From: a virus
IMG/VR virus record: IMGVR_UViG_3300032086_002497
Location: 1-49,882 of that record
Direction: 5' to 3' (one strand)
DNA: 49,882 nucleotides
Part shown: positions 7,396 through 17,800 of the stretch, piece after piece
Layout: each line of letters begins with the position of its first letter
How positions within the stretch are numbered: the stretch's first letter is position 1
Position numbers and translations under genes: made by a program
The notes under the pieces: model-generated
Told to the model about the DNA's origin: nothing
The model's database searches: none
The model's input: the letters and a program-made list of their open reading frames with translations, nothing else

Positions 7396-7749
7396 ATGAG
7401 TGATACACTCTCAATCTCCGGAAAGGTCAAGAGTCTTGGCCAACCAAAAAACATCTCTCTCAAAAGTGGAGAGACCATGACAATTAAGACGGCGGTTATC
7501 ACCACCGATGACAAGTACCCTCAAGACATTCCTTTTGAGGCTGTGAATGACAAGGCATCCTTGTTCGATGGCTTGAAGCCAGGGCAAAATGTTACGGTGT
7601 ATTTTAACCTACGCTCTTACGAGTACAATGGCGAGACAAGAATGTCTGCACCACGAGTTTGGAAACTTGACGGAGCAGCAGCATCAGCGCAACCATCAAC
7701 AACCCAACCAGCCGCGGCATTCGCTGGAGAGAATGACCTACCATTCTAA
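7396..7749 (+). CDS. Single-stranded DNA-binding protein, DUF3127/OB-fold type
   Basis: 117 residues. The first 95 form an OB-fold pattern: SISGKVKSLG, a strand with IKTAVI, then PFEAVNDKASLFDGLKPGQNVTVYF and SYEYNGETRMSAPRVWKL. This matches the Bacteroidota DUF3127 family. A disordered Ala/Pro/Ser/Thr linker leads to an acidic tip ending NDLPF, the type of tail SSB proteins use to recruit partners. It probably coats single strands at the phage fork and during recombination. The family supports the Bacteroidota host assignment. Confidence 0.82.
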   Translation: MSDTLSISGKVKSLGQPKNISLKSGETMTIKTAVITTDDKYPQDIPFEAVNDKASLFDGLKPGQNVTVYFNLRSYEYNGETRMSAPRVWKLDGAAASAQPSTTQPAAAFAGENDLPF

Positions 7750-8151
7750 ATGAAAGCCGAGGACTACCAAAAAGTTAGAGAGACCTTGTTGGCTTCGGCT
7801 GATAAGGTTTCTCAAAACAAACGCAAGGAGTACACCGGCAACGACAAAGATGTCCTCAAAAACTTTAAGCGTATTGCGAACCGACTGGACATAACGCCAC
7901 TACATGTATGGTCAGTCTACTTTAACAAGCATGTTGATTCAGTCAACACATACATTAAAGATGAAGGAGAGGTTAGCGAAAGCATGGAGTCAAGATTCAG
8001 CGACCTACTGAACTACTTGTTCCTGGGCTATGCCTTGATTAAAGAAAAAGAAGAAGAAGAAGCACGGCTGAACTTGTTCCACCTACCAGAAAGGATTGCA
8101 AAGTCCTGGAGCGAAGAGCCTTCTGATGAACAAGATGTTCATTTTGTCTAA
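7750..8151 (+). CDS. DUF1599-like phage protein (possible nucleotide-metabolism enzyme)
   Basis: 133 residues. KRKEYTGNDKDVLKNFKRIA (23-42), ITPLHVWSVYFNKHVDSV (near 50-66) and a later SRFSDLLNYLFLGYALI helix match a widespread phage family resembling DUF1599, with helices like all-alpha NTP pyrophosphatases. The likely metal ligands are acidic residues in these helices. A dNTP-related role fits the operon but is not shown. The last 113 nt overlap, tail to tail, a minus-strand gene whose C-terminus encodes a membrane segment; the Glu-rich run KEKEEEEA lies antisense to that Leu-rich run. Confidence 0.7.
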   Translation: MKAEDYQKVRETLLASADKVSQNKRKEYTGNDKDVLKNFKRIANRLDITPLHVWSVYFNKHVDSVNTYIKDEGEVSESMESRFSDLLNYLFLGYALIKEKEEEEARLNLFHLPERIAKSWSEEPSDEQDVHFV

Positions 8152-8383
8152 TCTCTTGTTCGGCTAATATTACACTGTCTCTTACACTAACCTGGGCTTG
8201 TAGGTTGAGTATCTGCTCATCCTTCAAGCCTATTTTTTGTTCTAAATAATCTCCCTTCTCAATATCCTTTGCTATCATCCGCAGTTGTGTCGGAGTGAAG
8301 CAAGTCAAAGAATCCATAACGCTCTGCGAAAGCATTACGAAGGGAGTCAATAGAAACAGTGTCAATATGAATAATCGTTTCAT
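8039..8383 (-). CDS. Spanin-like lysis protein with signal sequence and C-terminal membrane segment
   Basis: 114 residues from the ATG at 8383. MKRLFILTLFLLTPFVMLSQ is a signal sequence; the start is chosen for that reason over an in-frame ATG at 8449. The middle (about 30-90) is a charged coiled coil. The end, SFLVGGTSSAVLLLLLFL, is a transmembrane segment. The first 125 nt overlap, in another frame, the gene for the N-terminally anchored coiled-coil protein upstream, an Rz/Rz1-like nesting. It is not a lipoprotein, so it is not a classical outer-membrane spanin. Its 3' end overlaps the plus-strand gene ending at 8151. Confidence 0.6.
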   Translation of the reverse strand: MKRLFILTLFLLTPFVMLSQSVMDSLTCFTPTQLRMIAKDIEKGDYLEQKIGLKDEQILNLQAQVSVRDSVILAEQEIRQNEHLVHQKALRSRTLQSFLVGGTSSAVLLLLLFL

Positions 8384-8600
8384 GATATTCCTCTTGTATT
8401 TCTTGTTCTGCAACCAGTAAAGAATCGTAAGCAACATCCAATGTGACAATCATCTCTTGATAGTCTTGGATTTGTTGCTCCAACTTCCATATCTCTTGGT
8501 TGTATTTTTCCCGCTCTGAAATCAAAGACAAAACCCACAGCACGCCAAGCAGAACTGCAATAGTCTGCCAGGCAATGATATAAGTTTTAGTATTGTCCAT
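8259..8600 (-). CDS. Inner-membrane spanin-like (Rz-type) protein
   Basis: 113 residues. IIAWQTIAVLLGVLWVLSLI (about residues 8-27) is a single N-terminal membrane anchor. A long charged heptad region follows (REKYNQEIWKLEQQIQDY, then onwards to about residue 85), predicting a periplasmic coiled coil. This is the shape of an i-spanin, which with an outer partner fuses the host membranes at lysis. Its start overlaps the holin-like stop (TAATG) and its 3' third contains the start of the next lysis gene. Confidence 0.65.
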   Translation of the reverse strand: MDNTKTYIIAWQTIAVLLGVLWVLSLISEREKYNQEIWKLEQQIQDYQEMIVTLDVAYDSLLVAEQEIQEEYHETIIHIDTVSIDSLRNAFAERYGFFDLLHSDTTADDSKGY

Positions 8601-8845
8601 TACTTTTTGGTAGCAAATTTTTCAAGACCAGCGATTCCAAATGAACCAAGTGTTACTATAACAAAACTGTTATAAGTAAACTCGTTGATGGCAAGGTCTT
8701 TACCACACGCCCCAGTGATGACATCGGCCAACATCACGACCACCATCACAGCGAACGATAAGAATCCGATAATACTTTTTTCGTTCCAAGTGTTGTCGTC
8801 CTTAAAGATGCTAACAAACTTTTTCATAACCAGACCTTTTATCAT
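8600..8845 (-). CDS. Holin-like protein (81 aa, two membrane segments)
   Basis: IIGFLSFAVMVVVMLADVIT and FVIVTLGSFGIAGLEKFAT form two transmembrane segments joined by a short loop. The N-terminus is charged and the tail ends in KK, as in small class II holins. It begins 1 nt inside the stop of the giant gene; translation could instead start at the in-frame ATG at 8827 (MKKFV). The position at the end of the late operon, directly ahead of spanin-like genes, supports a lysis role. Confidence 0.65.
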   Translation of the reverse strand: MIKGLVMKKFVSIFKDDNTWNEKSIIGFLSFAVMVVVMLADVITGACGKDLAINEFTYNSFVIVTLGSFGIAGLEKFATKK

Positions 8846-11800
8846 TAATAATCAAATACTTCCTCCACTGGTCGGTCAGTCAAAGACATAGGCCAGGCTT
8901 GCGATGTTTGGCCGATATTGTCCAGCATTTCCTGGGCCGCGTTTAGGTATCCTACTTCTTCCGGAGTCAATCCGGTGCTTACATCCTTTTCTGACAAAGA
9001 GGTGACTATGTGTTCTGCTTGTAGGTATGTGTGTGCATACTTGGAAGCCTCGCGAACAACTTGACTCAACACCTTCTTCAACAACTCTTGCTTCTTCTCT
9101 TTGCGTAAAGCATTCACATCAACAGTGCCATCTTTAATCACATCAACAAAGTCCTCAACAGCGTCCTCCGTTATCGTAAGTAGTCCACTTGCAGACAACT
9201 CAAGCATGCGGTCTTTAATCTTCGCGCCACGCAACACATAGAACTTATACTCTTGTATGTTGTCCATAGGAATTGCACGCTTGTACAAAGCAGATTCTGA
9301 ATCATACACAACCATACCTGGATATGTAGGTGGTGGAACAAAGCAATTGTTCATGACAAATGTTTCGTAGAAATACTCCCTTGCATAGTCACTCACCTCG
9401 TTTTGAGGCGGCTCTGCTATCATTGGGAAGTAACGGAACGCGTCTGGTTGCACTGGGTCAGCAAGCACATCCACCAATGGGTGGTTACTGTCACTGGTAA
9501 ACATCAGCATCTCACGCTTCCAATTATCCAGTAATTCAAGACGCTGATTCAATGGCTTGTTGTTAAAGTCAAGAACCGTGCGGTTCAACTGCTGTATAAA
9601 GTTTGGAACCGTAAGTGTCTTGAGCGTCTGCTCAAATTTTTTCATCCAGAAACTATCGCCTTGTCCGGCCTTGCTTCCGGATGAAGGAATCCCTTTAAAC
9701 GCTTCTTGTATTCCTTGAACGAATGTGAAGTCCGACAAGCCTTCAAAAAATGCCCCGACAGCAATCGTTGCTTTAGTCATGAACTCATCCATTCCAGTCT
9801 GCTCGTCCAGCAATCCTTTCTCTTGGAAGTCTTCATAATCACTAATAGCACCCAGTGACATAAATATCAAGGAGAATGAGGTTTCTCGGTACTCCATACG
9901 GAATGGCTCATCAAGTAATGGCCCTCCAGGATAAGCGCGGTAGAAAGTGATTGTATAGGGCTTCCATCTTCCATCCATTTGTAACTGGTAATCTTTATAT
10001 GGGTCACCAGTTCCACCTCCAGTAATCTTCCATGCTGGTTTTTCGTCTTCATCGTCACCGAATGACCTCATGCCGGCCATGAAGAATGTCATCACTGAAG
10101 TTCCGAATAATGTGCGAGCGTATGCGCGGCGGCGAGAATCCTGGTTTCTATACACCTGGTATCCAGCCTTTCCAAGTTTTCGTGCAACAGCATCACCGGC
10201 TATGTTTACAAACTGCAAAGGCGTATAAGAATACAGTCGGTTACCAACATTCGCAAGCACCTTCAAGAATGGTACAAACATTCCCTTCAATGAACGCAAG
10301 AGTGTATCACTCACTGCGCCACTGCCATCGTCTTCCAATGTGCGTATCATGCCACGATATAACTTACCAAGCGCACCGGCCGGTTCATTCATGAATATGT
10401 TTTCAGTTGCTATGCGTTCCGCCGCTACGTCTATATCATTTAGAGCCAAGTCTTGCTGCTCAAGTTCAGCGATTCGCAAGCGGAATGCACTGGTGTGTGG
10501 CTTGTATCCCTCGGACACCGCTTGAGTTCCATATTTCTCACGGCGTGCTCGGCGTTGCGCGCGAGTTTCATTGCCCATGACAATAAGAAGGGCTTGCTCT
10601 TCAAGCAACGCCAGTTCCTCCTGGCTCATACCATCGGTGTCCTTACCTCGTGCCAGGCGGTGCATGATAACAGAAACCTCACCACCCTTGGACATGCGGC
10701 GCATGCCGATATCCACAGCAGAGAGCATGCGGCCGGGCAATTTCATAAACACCGGATTGAAAAACTGTAGTACTGCGCGACCTAATATCGTTTCAATAGC
10801 ACGCCAAACCTTATTGTCGGCGTTACTTGTGTACGCCTTATCACCATATATTTGATTGAAACCGTACATCTCATATAGAGGAACCTTGGTTGATTGTAAC
10901 GCAAACTTATCTGAACCACTACGCTCGTAACGAATACCAGTTTTAAGAGTAAACCAGGCTTGGTCTAATGCGGGGAACACCGACTTAACTATGCCTCCCC
11001 AGTACTTAAAGAAAGACATTGGGGATAGATTTGACAATGGTAAAACGATACCTTCAGTCACAATACTGGCTATGTTAGCCGCAAAGTTTTTCAATTGCGT
11101 ACCAAATCCAGACAGCATGTTAGAGTATAACTGCGACTCGGCAATGTCAAATATAGAAACCCCCTCAAGTTTTGACAATTTCTTGAGCAAATCAAACTCC
11201 GCCTTGACATACTCTTGCGTATTGTCTTGGTAAGATTTCATAATCTCCGCCAAGTTCTTTATCTCTTCAAGGTCTGCTTCAGTATATGGTACACCCTTCT
11301 TATCAAGTTTGCGCTTGATGTACGCCACCATCGTTTCACCGCCGGCACGAGATATCAATGAGAAGGCTTGAATGAACTGACCAGCACTGGTCGCGTCAAG
11401 TGCCAACTGCTCCACCATATCTTGCAACGCCGCGCGGTAGTTTTCTGCAAGGGCAACTGCACCGTTAGATTCTAATTCAAGAATCATGTCATTGATACGC
11501 TCATTGACTTCATTAAATAATGCCACACGAACTGCACTAAAGCGGAACGACTGTGCGTTTGCACTTTTATTTTTGCGGCCTTGCTTGGAGCGAGAAGGGA
11601 TAGGCTCTGCTGAAGACGGAGCATCAACCCTCTTGTCCTGGAACAGCAAGTTGACACGGTCTGGCTCTACCAACATTCTGATAGCGGCTGGCAATCCAAT
11701 CTCGTCTATCAACAACTTGGCTTCCGCACGAGTCATCTGATTAGAACGAGGGAAATAACTCTTTGTGTTTTCAGTAATCTCCTCGGTAGTTCTTTCGTCC

Positions 11801-14800
11801 GGAATGACCTTGGCCCAGGTAGAAGCAGTCATGCGCTCCTTGGGTTGGGTAGCAGTTTCACGACCGCCAACCATTACCAGGTTGGTAGCCGCTTGCCTTG
11901 ACATGCCGGCTTCTACAAGTTTTTTGATAACCCTCTTCGGAGGAAGCCCACTATCCAATGCCTTCTTGACAACACGCTCAAATCTCTTGTCGCCATCAAT
12001 ACTAAAGTACAATCCGGAAGAAGCCATAGGGCGTGCTGGACTCATGTTCATGTTCTCGTCCATGCTTGAGTTCATGTATCCAGCCGCCTTGTGGGACTTG
12101 ATAGACTCTTGCATAGTAAAGAATGGGAGGCGTGGCAACTTGGCCAGGCCAGGGAACATAACCTCGTGTGGTTCAAAGCGGTTGCGCTTCTTATCCCACA
12201 ACGCCCACTGCGACATAAAGATTCCAAGACCGTTGCGCGTGGCAACTTCGTTATTAATGCGCAATGCCTTCATGTAGAAGTCACCGGGAATGCTAACCTT
12301 ACCGTCTTTCGGCGCAGTCAGCAATTGGTTGTACTTGCCTACGAACTCGGTGAAGCGCGGATTGATTTGACCAGTCTTGGCAACCTCATACACTGCTTGC
12401 TTTTGACTAACAAGGTCAAACATAGACATCATAAAGGCTTGGTTAGCACCTCGCTGGGCCATCAACTCGTCAAGGTTTGTCACCTCAACAGACTCTGCCG
12501 TAACAAAGTCGTGCTTGTCAATGTACTCTTTCTTGTCTTTAGCGGTACGCTTCTTTCCTCTGTATATGTCACGAGCCTTAACGGCATTGTTCCACTTGGA
12601 TATAAGTTTTTGTTCAAACTTCGCGCGGTCTGCACTATTGGCCAACAACTCCGGCTCAAAAACACGAAGCATGTGACGGTCTATAGCACTGATAGCGGCA
12701 ACCAATGGGTCTTGCCATACTCCAGAGAACGAAGCAGTCTTCGCTGCAAGGCCACGGACTTCAGTCATCATACGAGTCATGAAAGAAACCCATGTTTCGT
12801 TGTCTGATTTAGCAAAGAAGTCAGCACCCTTAACTTGTCCCTCTATAGGGGAGTCCATTCTAAACTTAAATGCCAACTCGGCCAAGTTTGTGTACTCACC
12901 GCTACTCTTAATACCAAGACCACCTTTTTCTGCGGCCTGGGCCTGGAAGAAGTATGTGATTTTTTCTTCAAGTTCCGCCCTTTCCTCCTTGGTCATGTTC
13001 AGCGGGTCAGAAACACCGGCCAACATATTTGCATAACCCTGGATGGTAAGCACCGGGACTTGCTCTGAAGTCAAAGACTCAATCTCACCAGCAAAATACT
13101 GACGGATTAACTCATCAGACTCCGCATCTTCAATAGCCTGGACTCTACCTACAGCAACCTGGAACTCGTTTGGAGTAAGCGGTTGGTTAGGTGACAGTAG
13201 GCCGAAGACAAAACCGTTAAAGATTGATACTGAATCACCCTTTTCCGGAGTCATAGTACGACCCAACTTGCGATATAGTTTGTTGCGGTTAGACTCGTTG
13301 GTAATTTGTGCTGGATTCCAACCTTGTTGTTTCATCCAAAACAATTCAGCAAACGAGAACACGCCGTCCTCAATGCCGCCAGGGATATTCCAAACAACAC
13401 CTGGGGCCATCTGTACTGATACAGTTTCCCTAACCTTACCAAGATTACTCACACCATACTTCTTGCCATAATCATTCAATGGCAATCCACCTACGCGGAA
13501 GTCAGATGTGTTTTCATCCCATGTTAGGTCAAGAGGTGTAGATATTAACTCCGGGTTTCTCGTTGTGAACCCTTGCTGGCGGAGGTACGATGTTTCGGCG
13601 AACGCGAGTAAGCCATGAAGTTCCGGGTCTGTCCGGTAGAGGTCTGGATTTGCATCCCGGAATCCTCGAATTGTTTCAAGATATCCGCCCTGGTCACTGT
13701 TTTCTTCATCAAAATTTCTTTTACCTGGTATTACTTGCGCACCATTTCTTAAATCCGTACCTAATTCAGTACCTAAAACTTCCAGGAAGGTTAGCGCAAC
13801 TTGAACCTCTTGGTCGTTTTCTGGAAACAAATGTAATAAATTGTCACCATATGTAATAGAGAAACCTTGTATTCCGGCTTCATACATTTTTGTTCTAAAG
13901 TTTTGGCTCGCCTCTTCGTTGCCATCAGAACCAAGAATGTTTGCCGGGATAGGGATACGCATGTAGAAGTTCGTATCATCCGCCATTGGGTCAAGGGTGG
14001 TGTCCTCTGTAAAGCGAATAACGCTTTCTTGTTGGTCTGGTGCAATCGCACCAAGCACCGCCGCAAATAACTTAATGTTCTCCGGGTCGCCGTTAATCTC
14101 AAGGAATTGAGACGCCTCTTGTATGAATCGACCAGCCTCATTACCCATAAAGGTGTAGCCACCATGGGCTGGAGACTGTTGTGTCATATCAATACCAAGT
14201 AGTCGAGCAAGTTTAGATGTCTGCTCGGACAAATACTGGAACTGAACCGTACCGTGTACACCGTTTACTTGCTCAAGTGTTGTCGTTTCGGTTGAACGGA
14301 ACGGAGCAACCCCAATCTTCGCTGCTTGTGACGGCGTTATAGATAGATATAGGTTTGACTTCTTAACCACCTCTGCTCCTAATGGACTATTTATGTCCAT
14401 AGAAGATAGGTTTTGTTTTGAGTCAACAGCAAATCGCTTGATACGAGGCGTAGTATTTACCGCTTGGTTGTATTCGTCTACTGTCTGACCGAACGGATTG
14501 TCTACAATACTCTCGTTGAGTTTGTTTGAATTGATTATAACTGCTTCATGATATTTTGAGATATCAGAACTTACATACCAACCATCAATGCCACTCTCCT
14601 CCAAACCTTTGCGAACATTGTTCATCTCACCGTAGTTTGTACCGTTGTAAGTAAACATTGTGAGGTCGTGAAGCGATAGGTCAGCGATGCTCTCACCGGC
14701 CATCAGTCTGTCTGCATAGTATGCCGCAGCATCCGTTGTCCACGCAGATGGCGCACCACCAAGACCTTTGTTTGCTCCGTAAAACTCATCCATCTTTGTG

Positions 14801-17800
14801 CGGTAGTCAACATCGCTATAGATGTACTCATCTCGGATAGCCTTAATTTTTTGCGCTTGCTCGGCCGTCAAGTTCATTAAGAACCTAAAGTCATTCTTAA
14901 ACTTTCCGTCTTTCATTAAAGTAACCAAGTCGGAAAACTTCGTATCATAATACGGCAACAAGTTCATGTTCTCCGGATTAGAGAAGACAAAGTAGTTACC
15001 ATAGTCGTTTGCCTTGTATGCGGCATTGGTAAAGTAAAGACCGGTGCCGTATGTTCCAGCGCGGTATTGAGGGTTGAAAGAATCCAGGCTCTTCTCCATT
15101 GTGCCATGGAAGAGTAGTCCGGCGTTTGTTGCGCTCTGCAACATAGGAATGTCTGCCGCCATAGCAAGGTAGATGCCAGGCTGAACCGTAGGCGGAGGGG
15201 TAGTCTCCATTGAAAGAGAGACCGTTTCGTTTACACCATCGACAGTTACAGTGTTCTCTTCTTTAGGAAGAACACGGCGTTGCGTACCGTCTAATAACTC
15301 AAGGCCGTAACGGTTTGCTTGTTCATATAGAATATTTTCGCCGCCGATTGTCAATAGAGTACCGTTGCTCTGACGAAGACCAACAACACCATCGGTCACT
15401 TCTAAATCACCAATCGCATACTGACCCCGTGTATCCCTCATAACAACACGCTGGTTTTGCATTTCGCCAACGGTAGGCACGGCGATGCCGGAAGACATGT
15501 CCCCACTTACAACTTCATATGCGCCACGGTCAATAAACTCCGCCAGGGTGTATTCTTCAAAAGGTTTGTCGGTTAAGTTTAGAGTCTTCTGCAAGTAGGC
15601 AAACAACTCATCAATCATTTTAAGGAGTTGTTGTAATGCCGGCGCATCTTTTGCCGTCAAGGCTAACTCTGCACGATTCTCAATAGCGTGGACAATCGCC
15701 TCCATTGCGCGAAGGTCTGTCCCGCTGTACTCTGCAATATCCGGGACAAGACTCATAATACCGGCATCATTCTTCGCCAACTCTATCATCTTGTTATACA
15801 AGTTGGTGTTGTTGGCCTTAACATAATTTAACCACACATGAGTAAATTCATGGATGGCTGTGCCAAGTGTTGCCGACTCTGGGTTTAGGAATATGGTGTT
15901 TGTGGTTTCATCGTAGAATCCTTTGACCTCTTTCTTGTTGCTCTCTTTAAGAGTTGGAAACTGCTTCATCACGCGATTGCGATAAACCTCGTCAAACGCG
16001 GCTTGGTCTGTGACAGCAGATGTGCCAGGGAAGTTCTCCTCAAGTTTCTTTGCCAACGCACGAATGTGTGGTGCGGTGCGAGATTTAGTCGGTACTCCAA
16101 GGTCGTTTAGGTCATCTGCCAACTCATCCTCCACGCGGCGAGCCGCTTCGTTTTCCTCCTGGCTTGGGACAGCCGGGTCGTTGTTTCTTGTGTTTAATGA
16201 CGATGGGTCTTCAGTGGCCCGTTGGATTACATCGCTTAAATTTTGCGTTAACTCATTAACAACCGGGTCAAGTTGAGGTGTTGACTTCACCTCTGCAAGG
16301 GCGGCCAACGCAACATTGACACCGTGCAATTCCATAATCTGCTGGTCAGTAAACGCCTCACCCTTGTTCAATTCAAACGCAGTGCTTTGTCCGCTTACCT
16401 GGGCATTGGTTTGAGCAGATGCCGTTTCCAGGATGCGGATAAATTTGTCTGCATCTTGCTGTGTGAACTCTCTAATGTTTTCTCCGTCTTCGTCAACAAA
16501 CTGATTACCGACATAGTCATTGATAATGTTGCGAGTCCTTTCCGGATTCAAGTGCATGCGGAACAATAAGTCCTTTTGCATGTGAGCAAGGTTGCCGTTC
16601 GTTTTAACAACATTGACCATCGGAAAGATAATACCAACAGTACCACCAAGTATCATTTGGTCTACAGTTCCAGGGCCAAACGACTGTATGTCAACATTTC
16701 CTTGACCGGCTTGACCGAGAAGAAAACTGGATGCGTCTTGAGCGATAGGTTCAAACACACCTTCCTCACCGGCCTCCATTAAGCCGGCCTTCCAAAATGT
16801 ACTTCCGTACTGGCTTGCTCCGTTACGGAACATTTGAAGACGAGTGTTGTAACTGCCTTTTATAAAACGATTTACATCACCCTTTTTAACATTACCCCAC
16901 GCCTTGTATGTGGTGTTAAACTCCGGGTTTAATCGGTTAACCGTCACTACAGCGAAAGTCCCACCAAGGGCATGGTATGCCGCTTCAGTAGGTGTAAGAC
17001 CTTGGTCAAGGTAACCTTGATACATTCCGTTATGCATCTGCATGGCCATTGTGAGTTCCGCCCCTTGACGATAAGCAATTTGTTTAACCGTTTTTTCAGT
17101 TAGTTGCGCTTCAGCAAAGCCCAGAGTTCTTTTAATTCGGTTTGTAGTTTTTGCGGTAAGTTTGGCTGTTTTTAGACCAATCCCGGCCTTGGCCCAACCA
17201 GCACCACCAACAAGCATGGTTCCTACATCAAAAGTTGTGTTCATGGTTTGATACCAAAAGACACCACTGTTCCATTGCTGCTTACGCTCTTTGCCGGCGA
17301 GAGTACCCACGATTCTGTTAGACAAAGACTCATCAAATATCATGTACCCGTCCTCACCTCTAATAGAGGTATAATCTTTATTGGCACTTTGCATGTCTTC
17401 ATACTCAACAGTATAAGTCTTGCCATCTATCACAGTGGTCATAACATACGGATAAATTGAACCCATATGATTTGATGCCGTTCCAAACGCAGCGTATTGC
17501 TGTGGGTCAAAAGCATCAAGAAATTTGTCTGCCCACGCATCCCAAGAGGTGTAGTCTTGTGACGCAATACCCGTCATATCTCCAATGGTAAGGACGGCAC
17601 TGTTTATAAGACTTCCGCCACCTTGAACAAGGGCCATAACCTTGCCAGCACCATAAGCGGTTGCACGCACTTGAACACCGACAATATCCCTAATACCAAC
17701 ATTATTATAAGTAAAATCCACCATTGATGCTGCGGCTACACCAACAGTGTTTCCAATATAAGGCATATCAATTAACGACTGCTCGACGGCATCCACCATT

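Noticed and set aside
15-8151. A phage DNA or RNA polymerase in the early block
   Set aside because: I checked each early protein and saw no polymerase motif; the primase-helicase TOPRIM and RecA motifs explain the only large gene.
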